Assembly (NCBI RefSeq): GCF_003002095.1
Contig: NZ_PVZC01000001.1
Coordinates: 868,001-932,000 of the forward strand
DNA: 64,000 nucleotides
Reading direction: 5' to 3'
Source: Allonocardiopsis opalescens
GTDB lineage: Bacteria > Actinomycetota > Actinomycetes > Streptosporangiales > Streptosporangiaceae
How positions within the stretch are numbered: the first letter of the stretch is position 1; every line of letters begins with the position of its first letter. Positions 51,908-60,943 of the stretch are shown here, one piece after another. The notes under the pieces were generated by a model. That model was not told the origin of the DNA and made no database searches. It was given only the letters and a program-made list of their open reading frames with translations. A program made the translations under genes and the position numbers.

Positions 51908-54676
51908 TCATGGGTGCACCAGGTCCCACAGGGTCGGGATGCGCAGGACCCAGCGGCACTGGGTGTGCTTGGCGAGGACCATGGTGCCCGCCGTGTAGGT
52001 GCCGTCGGGGGCGAGGCGTTCGGTGTCGGCCACGGCGGGGGTGTCGAGGTCGGAGCCGAAGAGCGCGGCGCGGATCTCGGCGGCGGTGGCGGCGGTCAGG
52101 CGGGGGCGCCGCCCGGCCTGTACTGCGCGGACCAGTTCGGCCATCGGCGCCGTGACCCAGGCCGTGCCGGGGTCGCTGCCGACGAGGCCGTGGCGGTGGG
52201 CGGTGACGGCGACGGTGCGGGCGAGGTCGGCGGGGTCGCCGATGCGGCGCAGGGCGTCGGTGCGGCGGGTCACCGCCTGGTCGACGAGCGCCGCGACCAG
52301 GGGGGCGCGGAGGCGTACGTCCAGGCGCCTGAGCAGGTTGTGCACGATGGGCGGGCGGGAGGGCAGCGGATTGCCGGTCAGGTGGCCCATGATCAGGATC
52401 TCCGTCCACAGCCGGAGCCAGGCGCCGGCGTCCGTGGCCGCCGTGGCGGCGAGTTCCGCGAAGCGGAGCTCGCGGAGGGTGCACGGGCCGCCGGGGGCCG
52501 TGACGCAGGGGCAGGACGGGCTGTGCACCTGCGCGATCGGCGGGGTCGGGGACGGGGTGACGGCCTCGCGGCCTTCGCCGAGGGGGATCTGGACGCGCAG
52601 CGGCCGGTCCATGCCGTCGGTGAAGACGGCGGCCTGGCCGGGGCGCAGCGAGACGACCTGCCTGGACTGGTCCTCGTCGAGGTTCATGGCGGAGCCGACC
52701 AGCTCGCGGTCGTCGGCGGCCGGCAGCCGGTGCACGATCTTGCAGGCGGTGTTCTTGACGACGTCGGGGATGAGCTTGGCGGGGATCTGCTCGGCGACGA
52801 CGATGCCGGTGCCGTAGGCGCGGATCTCGGCCAGCAGTGACGCGAACAGCTCCACGGCGTGGGCGGCGGGGGAGCCCTCGCCCCGGTTGCGGAGCAGGCG
52901 GTGCGCCTCCTCGATCACCAGGACGTGCCGCAGGCCGCCGCGGGTGCCGGCCCGGGCGCGCAGCCGCAGGTGCTCGACGATCCGGATGATGAGCAGGCCC
53001 ATCAGGAAGGCCTTGTCCTCGTCGGAGGCGATGTCCTCGATCTGCAGCACCACGTTGCGCTCCAGCAGCTCGGCCACGCTCACGGGGTGGCCGCCCTCGA
53101 AGAAGCGACCGGCCGAGCCGGTGCGCAGTGAGCGGATGCGCACGTCGACGAAGCCGGTGACGTTGGCGGCGATCTCCGGCCCGTAGCCCACCTCGGCCAC
53201 GGTCGCCAGCGCCGTCGCCTGCAGCTGCGCCAGGGTCGGCACGGTCGGCACGGTGCCGGCCACCAGCGGTCCCGAGGTGACGGTGTCCCAGCCGTTCGCC
53301 CGGTAGACCTCCTGGAGGGCCTGGGCGATGATCTGCGGGAAGGGCTCCTGGGCGTCGAACGCGGCCAGGAACAGCGCCCGCACCAGGTCGATGTGCGCCT
53401 GCACCGGGTAGCCGGGCTCGGGCGCCAGCGGATTGACCGACACCGGCACGGCGTCGGTGTCGGACGGATTGATCACGGTGAGCCGGCCGAGGGGCCCCTC
53501 GACGCCGGCCAGCCGCCCGCCCATCGCCGCGTACTCCGACTTGGCCGGCTCGATCGCCAGCCACGGCACCCCGCCCCTGGCCAGCTGCTCCAGCAGGTGC
53601 CGCACGGTCTGCGACTTGCCGCCGCCGGTCGCGCCGGTGACGAAGGTGTGCCGGTTCAGGGTGTCGCGGGAGACGGTGAACGGGCCGACGGGCCGGTCGA
53701 GCCCGTCCAGGATCGCGCCGAGGCCGAGCCGGTCGCCGGCCGCGCCGCCGGCCTGGCCTTCGCCCTCGTTGGTCACGTCGAAGTGCCCCGACTCCGTCAC
53801 CCGCAGCCCGGGCACCTCCCGCCGCGCCACCCCCACCAGCGCCGGCACCACCCCGGCGGTGGCGGTGAACGGGACCGCGAAGCCGCCCGGGTCGGCCGCC
53901 GGCTCGCGCAGCGCCACGGCCCGGTCCAGGGGGAGCCCCTGCAGCCCGGTGCGGAGCCGGTAGCCGTGCCCGCCCGGCTCCACGGAGCCGGTGAGCACGG
54001 GGGCGAGGCGGGCCAGCCGGTCGGGCGAGTCCGCGCCCACCAGGACGCGGATCCGCCACAGCCCGCCGTCGGCGAAGCGGTCGAGTTCGGCCAGCCGCCG
54101 CTCGGCCGCCTCGACGTCGAAGCGGGCCGTCGCCGAGCGGTCCGAGCGCAGCCGCAGGTGGGAGAGCCGGTCCTGCACCTCGGCGCGGACCGCGTCCAGA
54201 TCGCCGCCGGGCTCGGCCAGCACGAGCCAGGCGAAGCGCTCGGCGATCAGCGCCGTCAGCGACAGCTCGAACAGCGATGGCCGCCGCGCCTCCTCGGCGG
54301 ACCGGTCCGCTCCGTCCTCCACCAGCGGCGGCGCGGGCCGGCCCGCGCACACGCCCCACACCAGCCCGTCGAGCAGGCCGTCCAATCCCTCCGTGCCCTC
54401 GGTGAGTGGGTGGCCCCGGGACTCGGTGGGGAAGAGCAGGTTCAGCTCTGCGCCGCCGGGAGTCGCGGGCGCCGCGACGGGTCCGGCGTTGGTGACCAGC
54501 CGCAGCGCGGCGCCGCCGCCGGGCGACACCCAGCCCGACACCAGCGGACGGTCCCGGCGCGCCGCGGTCAGCGCCGCCGGGAGCACGGAGACGAAGTCGC
54601 CCTCCACCGAGGCGGCCCGCGCGGGCGCGGCGACCGACGCGACCCGGAACCACGGTCCCCACAGGCGTGACAGCAC
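51908..54676 (-). CDS. HerA/FtsK-like hexameric ATPase (DUF87-type)
   Basis: 922 residues from the GTG at 54676; the true start is uncertain because the frame stays open to 54913, over the start of the divergent VOC gene. Walker A GATGGGKSQT is at about 348-357, the HerA-type Walker B VLVIEEAHRLL at about 587-597, and IVVAEQIPAKLIPDV after it. About 340 residues of unrecognised N-terminal domain precede the motor, and a cysteine cluster, CPCVTAPGGPC, follows it. HerA relatives pump or unwind DNA and appear in repair and phage-defence systems; here it heads a four-gene unit of unknown role. Confidence 0.87.
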   Translation of the reverse strand: MLSRLWGPWFRVASVAAPARAASVEGDFVSVLPAALTAARRDRPLVSGWVSPGGGAALRLVTNAGPVAAPATPGGAELNLLFPTESRGHPLTEGTEGLDGLLDGLVWGVCAGRPAPPLVEDGADRSAEEARRPSLFELSLTALIAERFAWLVLAEPGGDLDAVRAEVQDRLSHLRLRSDRSATARFDVEAAERRLAELDRFADGGLWRIRVLVGADSPDRLARLAPVLTGSVEPGGHGYRLRTGLQGLPLDRAVALREPAADPGGFAVPFTATAGVVPALVGVARREVPGLRVTESGHFDVTNEGEGQAGGAAGDRLGLGAILDGLDRPVGPFTVSRDTLNRHTFVTGATGGGKSQTVRHLLEQLARGGVPWLAIEPAKSEYAAMGGRLAGVEGPLGRLTVINPSDTDAVPVSVNPLAPEPGYPVQAHIDLVRALFLAAFDAQEPFPQIIAQALQEVYRANGWDTVTSGPLVAGTVPTVPTLAQLQATALATVAEVGYGPEIAANVTGFVDVRIRSLRTGSAGRFFEGGHPVSVAELLERNVVLQIEDIASDEDKAFLMGLLIIRIVEHLRLRARAGTRGGLRHVLVIEEAHRLLRNRGEGSPAAHAVELFASLLAEIRAYGTGIVVAEQIPAKLIPDVVKNTACKIVHRLPAADDRELVGSAMNLDEDQSRQVVSLRPGQAAVFTDGMDRPLRVQIPLGEGREAVTPSPTPPIAQVHSPSCPCVTAPGGPCTLRELRFAELAATAATDAGAWLRLWTEILIMGHLTGNPLPSRPPIVHNLLRRLDVRLRAPLVAALVDQAVTRRTDALRRIGDPADLARTVAVTAHRHGLVGSDPGTAWVTAPMAELVRAVQAGRRPRLTAATAAEIRAALFGSDLDTPAVADTERLAPDGTYTAGTMVLAKHTQCRWVLRIPTLWDLVHP

Positions 54677-54858
54677 GCGGTAGGCATACCACTCCGCGCC
54701 GGGCGGTGTCAGCCCGGGCCCGGCGGGCGCCGTTCCCCGGGGGGCGGCAGGCGGGGGCGCGCGGGACCGCAACGGAGAAGAAGCACCGGCGCGACCTGCA
54801 CCGATACGCTCGCGGTGCGCGGCTGGAGCAGCCGCGGCGACCCTGAGCGGAGGTAGCG

Positions 54859-55242
54859 ATGATCTCGCGGATTCACTCGACGACCGTGCTGGTGCGCGAC
54901 CAGGAGGAGGCACTGGCCTTCTACGTCGGGAAGCTGGGCTGGGAGAAGCGGGCCGACAACTCCTTCGGCGAGGGGAGCCGCTGGCTCACGGTGGCCCCTC
55001 CCGGCGCCGCCACCGAACTCGTCCTCGGCATGGCGGCCGACTACGGCAGGCCCGAGGGCACGGTGAGCAGCGACTGCGGCATCTCGCTGGTCACTCCCGA
55101 CATCGACGCCGCCTACGCGGAGCTGTCGGCCAAGGGCGTGCGGTTCCGGCAGGCACCGGAGCCGATGCCGTGGGGAGCCAAGGCGACCTGGCTGAGCGAC
55201 CCGGACGGCAACACCTTCTTCCTGAGCGAGGAGAGGGACTGA
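54859..55242 (+). CDS. VOC (glyoxalase/bleomycin-resistance-type) protein
   Basis: 127 residues from the ATG at 54859, preceded by GGAGG. Two beta-alpha-beta-beta-beta modules: STTVLVRDQEEALAFYVGKLGWEKR and VTPDIDAAYAELSAKGVRF to SDPDGNTFFLSEE. Such proteins bind a metal and act as dioxygenases, isomerases or drug-binding proteins; activity cannot be chosen here. It diverges from the HerA cluster. Confidence 0.85.
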   Translation: MISRIHSTTVLVRDQEEALAFYVGKLGWEKRADNSFGEGSRWLTVAPPGAATELVLGMAADYGRPEGTVSSDCGISLVTPDIDAAYAELSAKGVRFRQAPEPMPWGAKATWLSDPDGNTFFLSEERD

Positions 55243-55267
55243 GGCGCACGGGGCCGCGCCGCCGGCC

Positions 55268-56371
55268 TCAGCCGGCGGGATAGCGCTCCCGGTCGGCGGG
55301 GTCCTCCCAGGGCGGCGGCGGGGATCCCGCGCCGAAGCGGCGGGCGAAGTCGTCGGCGATGCGCAGCACGGTGTCGCGGCCCTCGACGGCCCGGGCCAGC
55401 TCGCCGGGGAGCGCCGCCTCGCCGTGCAGCACGCCGAGGATGTTCCCGCAGATGGCGCCGGTGGAGTCGCTGTCGCCGGAGTGGGTCACGGCGAGCGCGA
55501 GCGCGTCGAGCACCTCGTCGGGACCGGGGTGGGCGAGGGCGGCGTAGACGGCGATGGCCAGCGCCTCGTGGCCGACCCAGCCGCCGCCCAGCCGCTCGAC
55601 GACCTCGGCAGACGGGGGGTGGGCGGTGGCCTTGCGGCCGGCCAGCAGGGCGAGCGTGGTCTCCTCGTGGCCGGGGTGACGGGCCAGTTCGGCGATGGCG
55701 GCCGCCACGGCGAGTTCGATCGAGTCGCAGTGCGCCAGCCGGTGCACGATCACGGCGAAGGCGCCGGCCGGCAGGGTTCCGCAGGGGTGGCCGTGGGTGA
55801 GCGCCGCGCACCGTTCGGCGATCGTGAAGACCTCGCTCTCGGACCGCGAGGGGAGCAGCCCGACCGGCGCCACCCGCATCACCCCGCCGCAGCCCATGCT
55901 GGTGTTCGCCGCCCGCCCCGGTTCCGCGCCGCCGCGGCGCAGGGTGAGCGCGTCCAGGCAGGTGGTGCCGGGTGCGCGCCGCGCGTACAGCCAGGTCTCG
56001 CCCTGCAGCCAGCCGTCGCGCTCGCCGGTGGGCAGCGGGTGGGTCTGGGTGTCGAGCCAGCGCTGGTAGGCGCGGTCGACGCACGGCACCGCGTCGCAGC
56101 CGGAGCCGGCGGGGCGGGCGGCCCGGATCAGGCCCTCGGCGGTGAAGAGGGTGAGCTGGGTGTCGTCGGTGATCGCGCCGCCCTCCCGACCGTAGGCGGG
56201 CAGGAAGCGGCGGACTCCGGCGCCGCCGTGGGCGGCCCGGATCTGGGCGAGCGCGCGGAACTCCACCGGGGCGCCGAGGGCGTCGCCGACGGCACCGCCC
56301 AGCAGGCAGCCGCGGACCCGAGACCGGTACCGCTCTCGCCGGGAGGGGGGATGCGCGGGGGAAGGGGTCAT
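55268..56371 (-). CDS. ADP-ribosylglycohydrolase family protein
   Basis: 367 residues. GCLLGGAVGDALGAPVEF at the start, the metal-binding TDDTQL (AITDDTQLTLF) and THSGDSDSTGAICGNILG near residue 300 are the two magnesium-binding motifs of ARH/DraG-type hydrolases, which remove ADP-ribose from proteins or nucleic acids. ATG at 56371; GGAG lies very close (2-3 nt), so a slightly later start cannot be excluded. Single gene; convergent with the VOC gene upstream and divergent from the one downstream. Confidence 0.92.
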   Translation of the reverse strand: MTPSPAHPPSRRERYRSRVRGCLLGGAVGDALGAPVEFRALAQIRAAHGGAGVRRFLPAYGREGGAITDDTQLTLFTAEGLIRAARPAGSGCDAVPCVDRAYQRWLDTQTHPLPTGERDGWLQGETWLYARRAPGTTCLDALTLRRGGAEPGRAANTSMGCGGVMRVAPVGLLPSRSESEVFTIAERCAALTHGHPCGTLPAGAFAVIVHRLAHCDSIELAVAAAIAELARHPGHEETTLALLAGRKATAHPPSAEVVERLGGGWVGHEALAIAVYAALAHPGPDEVLDALALAVTHSGDSDSTGAICGNILGVLHGEAALPGELARAVEGRDTVLRIADDFARRFGAGSPPPPWEDPADRERYPAG

Positions 56372-56593
56372 CGCTCCTCGTTCCTCGTCTCTCGCCGCTG
56401 GGGCGCTTCGCCGGGGAGTCCCGGGCTTCGGTCAATTCGGTGCCAATTCACCGGCAAGGCCGTGTCGGAGCGGGTGGGTGCGCCGGCGGTGCCTCATATC
56501 GTCAATGTGACGATTTTAGGGCGCGCCGACGCCGCGCACCGCCCATACCAGCGAACACGTGCCGGGACCGCCCGGCCGAAGGAGGCCACGGCC

Positions 56594-56971
56594 ATGAGCG
56601 ACCCTGTTGTGCACTTCGAACTCCCGGCCGACGACGTGGACCGGGCGCAGCGCTTCTACCAGCAGGTGTTCGGCTGGACCACCACACCGATGCCGGAGTT
56701 CGACTACGTCATGCTCGGCACCGCCCCGACCGGCCCCGACGGCGTCCCCAGCGACCCGGGCGCGATCAACGGCGGCATGACCCCGCGGCGCGGCCCGGTG
56801 TCGGTGCCCGTCGTCACCGTCCAGGTCGACGACATCGACGCGGCCCTGCGGCGCGTCGAGCAGGGCGGCGGCCGGGTGGTGGAGGGCAGGCGGCCCGTGG
56901 GCGACATGGGCTTCACCGCCTACATCGCCGACTCCGAGGGCAACACGGTGGGCCTCTGGCAGAACCCGTGA
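56594..56971 (+). CDS. VOC family protein (glyoxalase-like)
   Basis: 125 residues from the ATG at 56594, with GGAGG 8 nt upstream. VVHFELPADDVDRAQRFYQQVFGWTTTPMPEFDYVML and VTVQVDDIDAALRRVEQGGGRVV to YIADSEGNTVGLWQNP are VOC modules of the short single-fold type. Not closely related to the VOC gene at 54859. Convergent with btuD. Confidence 0.87.
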   Translation: MSDPVVHFELPADDVDRAQRFYQQVFGWTTTPMPEFDYVMLGTAPTGPDGVPSDPGAINGGMTPRRGPVSVPVVTVQVDDIDAALRRVEQGGGRVVEGRRPVGDMGFTAYIADSEGNTVGLWQNP

Positions 56972-56995
56972 CCGCCGCGGACGCGACCGCCCGGC

Positions 56996-58072
56996 TCAGG
57001 GCCGCGGCGGGCGCGCCTCGGCGGCCCAGCGGGTGAGGGCGCCGAGGGTGGGGTGATGCTCGACGGCGCCGTCCAGTTCGGTGCGGTAGCCGTCGGGGCC
57101 GGCCGCGACGGCGAGGTCGGCCGGGCCGGTGTCACCGGAGGCGCGCGGCCGCCAGCCGGCCCGCTCCAGCGCGCGGCGCAGCAGCGGCGCCAGGTCGGCG
57201 GGCGCGTCGACGGCCGCGGTGCCGCGGCGCTCGCCGCGCACGGTGAAGACTCCGGCGCCGGGTTCGAACACCAGGTCGTCGCCGGTGAACACCGTGCCGA
57301 CCAGGCCGGCGGCGGTGAGCTCCTCCGGGGTGCCGGTATGCAGCCGCCCGGCGTGGTCGAGCAGCCAGACCGTGTCGGCCACGCGCAGCGCGAGTTCGAG
57401 GTCGTGGGTGGAGGCGACCACCACGACCCCCTGCTCGCGGGCGAGCCGGCGCAGCAGCCCGGTGAGCGCGACCCGCGCCGACACGTCGAGGAAGGCGGTC
57501 GGCTCGTCCAGCAGGATCGCCGAGGGCTGCTGGGCCAGCGCGCGGGCGGTGAACAGGCGCTGCCGCTCGCCGTCGGAGCACTCCGCCACCCGGCGGCCGG
57601 CGAGGTGCGCGGCGTCCATCGCGCCCAGCGCCCAGCGCACGACCACGTGGTCGGCGGCGGTGAGCCGGCCGGTGTAGCCGGTGTGCGGGTGGCGGCCGAG
57701 GGCGACCAGCTCGCCCCCGGTCAGCAGCCCCGGCACCTCGCGCTCGGTGAGGACCACCGCGAGCCGGCGGGCCCGCTCGTCGGGGTCCGCGGCGGCCAGG
57801 TCGACGCCGTCGAGCCGGGCGGTGCCGTCCAGCGGCGGCTGGAGCCCGGCCAGGGTGCGCAGCAGGGTGGACTTGCCGGTGCCGTTCGGCCCCAGCAGCA
57901 CGGTGAACTCGCCGCGCCGCGCGGTGGCCGTCAGGCCGCTGAGCACCGGCTGGACCGCCCGGCGGCCGAACCGGCGCCGCGCGTACCCGACCGCCAGCCC
58001 GCTGAGCGCGAAGCCGCCCGTGTCGTCCGCCCCCGCACTACCAGCCGGCGGGGCGGCGCCGCTACCGCTCAT
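56996..58072 (-). CDS. btuD: ABC transporter ATPase, BtuD-type (vitamin B12 importer)
   Basis: 358 residues from the ATG at 58072 (GGAGGG 6 nt upstream). Walker A LLGPNGTGKST, a variant signature ECSDGERQR in place of LSGGQ, Walker B AILLDEPTAFLD and H-loop ASTHD. A C-terminal extension of about 100 residues (RRGTAAVDAPADLAPLLRRALERAGW) is unusual for this family. It is the third gene after the riboswitch, behind btuF and btuC, and so most likely imports corrinoid. Confidence 0.88.
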   Translation of the reverse strand: MSGSGAAPPAGSAGADDTGGFALSGLAVGYARRRFGRRAVQPVLSGLTATARRGEFTVLLGPNGTGKSTLLRTLAGLQPPLDGTARLDGVDLAAADPDERARRLAVVLTEREVPGLLTGGELVALGRHPHTGYTGRLTAADHVVVRWALGAMDAAHLAGRRVAECSDGERQRLFTARALAQQPSAILLDEPTAFLDVSARVALTGLLRRLAREQGVVVVASTHDLELALRVADTVWLLDHAGRLHTGTPEELTAAGLVGTVFTGDDLVFEPGAGVFTVRGERRGTAAVDAPADLAPLLRRALERAGWRPRASGDTGPADLAVAAGPDGYRTELDGAVEHHPTLGALTRWAAEARPPRP

Positions 58073-58334
58073 CCACAGCCCTCCGCTCCGGTCCGGAGTT
58101 CTGCACAGCCCTCCGCCCGCCCCGGCCGGGCGCACGCCAGGGCACGAGGATGGGTATAGGGGGTGCCCCCCCAGGGCGGGAGGGGTGGGGGTGTGAGGGT
58201 GGCGGACATGACCGCGCGGACCATAGGGGGACCGGTCGTAGGGGTGCCCTCCGCGGCGGCGCCGGCCACACGGCCCTCGTGCGCAAGGCGGTCCGCCCCG
58301 GCGGCGCCGCCCGCACCGCTCGCGGCCGCGGCGC

Positions 58335-59390
58335 TCACAGTGCCGCCCCGCGGAGGGCGCCGCGGCTGCGGACCAGCACGACGATGACGATCGGGGCGCC
58401 CAGCAGGGCGGTGACCGCGTTGAGGGGGAGGATGCCGGTCTCCGGCGCCTGGGCGGCGATACCGCACAGCAGGGCGGCCGCCGCGCCGAGCAGCACGGTC
58501 GCCGGGGCGAGCACCCGGTGGTCGGCGGTGCCCGAGGCGATCCTGGCCAGGTGCGGCACGGCCAGGCCGAGGAAGGCGACCGGGCCGCAGAACGCGGTCA
58601 CGCTTCCGGCCAGCAGCGCGGCCGAGGCCATCGTCAGCATCCGGGTGCGGCGCACCCGCACCCCCATGGTGCGGGCGTAGTTCTCGCCCAGCAGCAGCGC
58701 GTTCAGCGACTTCACCCCGGCCAGCGCCAGCAGCAGCGCCGCCAGCGCCACGGGCGCGAACAGCCGCAGGTCGAGCCAGGTGGTCGCGGCGAAGGTGCCC
58801 AGCCCCCAGTTGATGAACTGCTGCGCGGCCTGCGGGTTCGTATAGACGAGCAGCACGCTGATCACGGACGTCACCCCGGAGCCGACCATCACGCCGATCA
58901 CCAGCAGCGTGACCACCGACCGGACCCACCGCGACAGCACCAGCACGATCGCCAGCACCAGCGCCGCCCCCAGCGACGCGGCCACCACGATCCCGGTCCG
59001 GCCCAGCCCGGCCAGCCCCGCGGTGAAGCCGCCCACCGCGACCCCGCCCGCACCGGTCACCACCAGCGCCACCCCGAGGCTCGCCCCCGCACTGACCCCG
59101 AGGATGTACGGCTCCGCCAGCGGATTGCGGAACAGCGTCTGCATCTGCAGGCCCGCCATCCCCAGCGCCGCCCCGGCCAGCACGGCGGTGAGCGCGCGCG
59201 GCAGCCGCACGCTCCACATCACGGCCTCGGCCCGCGGCTCCGCCACCGGCAGCCCGAACAGCGCCCGCACCGCCTGGTCGACGGGCAGCGGCGTCGAGCC
59301 CAGGCACAGCGCCGCCAGGAAGACCGCCACCACGGCCACCGACACCGAACCGAACAGCAGCGGCAGCCGCCACGCCGGCCCGTCCCTCAC
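58335..59390 (-). CDS. btuC: FecCD/BtuC-type permease of the corrinoid importer
   Basis: 351 residues from the GTG at 59390. About ten membrane helices with the family blocks RLPRALTAVLAGAALGMAGLQMQTLFRNPLAEPYILGVSAGAS, FINWGLGTFA and FCGPVAFLGLAVPHLAR. It is separated by 241 bp from btuF, with a strong hairpin in the gap, and by 262 bp from btuD. The family also includes siderophore permeases; the riboswitch argues for corrinoid. Confidence 0.9.
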   Translation of the reverse strand: MRDGPAWRLPLLFGSVSVAVVAVFLAALCLGSTPLPVDQAVRALFGLPVAEPRAEAVMWSVRLPRALTAVLAGAALGMAGLQMQTLFRNPLAEPYILGVSAGASLGVALVVTGAGGVAVGGFTAGLAGLGRTGIVVAASLGAALVLAIVLVLSRWVRSVVTLLVIGVMVGSGVTSVISVLLVYTNPQAAQQFINWGLGTFAATTWLDLRLFAPVALAALLLALAGVKSLNALLLGENYARTMGVRVRRTRMLTMASAALLAGSVTAFCGPVAFLGLAVPHLARIASGTADHRVLAPATVLLGAAAALLCGIAAQAPETGILPLNAVTALLGAPIVIVVLVRSRGALRGAAL

Positions 59391-59576
59391 CGCGACCGCC
59401 CGCGCTCGCGCCCGGCCGCTCCGCGCCCGGGACGGCGGGCTTCGTTAGGCGCCGGAACGGACGGACGCGGCGCGGCCGCGCCGGCGGCCGGCGACTCGTC
59501 GCGCCGGTTCGCCGACGGGCGGCCGCCGGACCGGCCGGACGCGCCCACGGGCCCCACCGGGCGCGCACCGCCCGGA

Positions 59577-59608
59577 CCCGTGCCGCCGGACGCGGCCGGC
59601 GGCACGGG
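59577..59608 (-). terminator. Hairpin between btuF and btuC
   Basis: A perfect 13-bp stem, CCCGTGCCGCCGG with complement, around a 6-nt loop, starting about 24 nt after the btuF stop. It may end part of the transcripts or protect the btuF mRNA end, giving more binding protein than permease. Confidence 0.7.
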
Positions 59609-59631
59609 TGGGCGAAGGGACGGCGCGGACC

Positions 59632-60897
59632 TCACTCGGAGAGCCGCTGGTAGAACTGCGGCTCGTGCTCGGGGAGGACGTCGGGGTGCAGGATGGAGAC
59701 GAGGTCGGCGAGCAGCACCTCGGGGTGCACGGAGCCGCGCTCGAAGACGTCGTTGCCGCCGGTGGCGTTCAGCGCCCGGTTGGACGACCACACCTCGCCG
59801 CTCTCGAAGGCGGCGAACTCCGCATAGCGCTCGTCGGCGGCGCTCACATCGGCCAGCGAGGTCCACTCATTGGCCGTGGCGAGCCACACCTCGGCGTCCT
59901 GCGCGCCGGTGAGCACCTCTTCCAGGTCGAGTTCGACATTGCCGGTGCCCTCGGTGTCGGCCCAGGCGTAGGAGCCGCCGGCGTCCTGGATGAGGCGGCC
60001 CATGTAGCTGTCGCCCTGCGGAACCGTCCAGACGCCCTCGAACATCTGGCCGGGCAGCGCCTGGACGGGCTCGGCATCGGCGACCAGCGCGGCGGTCTCC
60101 TGGTACTCGGCCTCGACGGCGTCGAAGATCTCGGCCGCCTGCGCCTCGGTGCCGGTGAGCGCCGCGGTGAACTTGATCCACTCGGCCCGGCCGAGCGGGT
60201 TCTGCTCCAGGTACTCGGCATGCGCCAGCACGGGCACGCCCGCGTCGCGCAGCACGGAGTAGCCGGGGTCCTCGACGCCCGCGCTGAGCAGCACCTCGGG
60301 CGCCGCCTCCACGACGGCGTCGGTGTCGGTCTGGCCGGTGGGGGCGAACTCGGCGAGCTCCCCGGCGTCCAGCCGCTCCCTGACCTGGGGGTCGGACACG
60401 TACGCGCCCGCCGCCACACCGGTGAGCGCGTCGAGGCTGCCCAGCTCCACCAGGGCGGGCAGCGGCGGGGTTGAGGCGGCGTAGACGCTGGTGACCGGCA
60501 CCTCGATCTGCGGCGCCTGCGCGAGTTCGCCCTCCAGCTCCGGCGCGGGGGTGCCGCAGCGCACCAGCACGTAGGTCTCGGGCGCGCCGCCGGGGAAGGG
60601 CTCGTTCACCGTGACCACCTGGTACGACGACTCGTACTCGATGGTGAAGTTGCTCGCGTGCCGCAGCTCGGACTTGTCCGGGAAGTAGTCGGTGCCGGGG
60701 TCGTAGGACTCCACGCAGCCCTCGGCCGCGGCGGCGGAGCCCCCGGAGCCCTCCGGCTCCGCGCCGCCCGCGCCGCAGCCGGCCAGCGCCAGCGCGAGCG
60801 CCGCGACGGCGGCCGGCACTCCGGCGCGCAGGGGTCCCGCGCGCCGCGCGGCGGGACGGAACGGGTCGAACAGGTCTACGGGCAGGCGTGCGGACAC
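59632..60897 (-). CDS. btuF: Corrinoid-binding lipoprotein (BtuF-type)
   Basis: 421 residues from the GTG at 60897 (GAGAGAGG upstream). A lipobox LALAGC near residue 41 anchors it outside the membrane. Periplasmic-binding-protein class III fold: IEVPVTSVYAASTPPLPALVELGSLDALTGV, EVLLSAGVEDPGYSVLRDAGVPVLAHAEYLEQNPLGRAEWIKF and the C-terminal lobe. It is the first gene after a cobalamin riboswitch, hence the B12 assignment; the fold alone would also allow siderophore or heme. Confidence 0.88.
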   Translation of the reverse strand: MSARLPVDLFDPFRPAARRAGPLRAGVPAAVAALALALAGCGAGGAEPEGSGGSAAAAEGCVESYDPGTDYFPDKSELRHASNFTIEYESSYQVVTVNEPFPGGAPETYVLVRCGTPAPELEGELAQAPQIEVPVTSVYAASTPPLPALVELGSLDALTGVAAGAYVSDPQVRERLDAGELAEFAPTGQTDTDAVVEAAPEVLLSAGVEDPGYSVLRDAGVPVLAHAEYLEQNPLGRAEWIKFTAALTGTEAQAAEIFDAVEAEYQETAALVADAEPVQALPGQMFEGVWTVPQGDSYMGRLIQDAGGSYAWADTEGTGNVELDLEEVLTGAQDAEVWLATANEWTSLADVSAADERYAEFAAFESGEVWSSNRALNATGGNDVFERGSVHPEVLLADLVSILHPDVLPEHEPQFYQRLSE

Positions 60898-60943
60898 GCG
60901 ACAACCGCCTCTCTCGGGGAGATCCGCCCCGGTTGACGAGGTG

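Noticed and set aside
54677-54913. N-terminal extension of the HerA protein to 54913
   Set aside because: It is Pro/Ala/Arg-rich, lacks a ribosome site and runs over the start of the divergent VOC gene at 54859. A start between 54676 and 54771 remains possible.
56996-60897. Siderophore (FecBCD) importer
   Set aside because: The protein families fit, but the cobalamin riboswitch directly upstream of the binding-protein gene points to corrinoid uptake. No iron box was found there.
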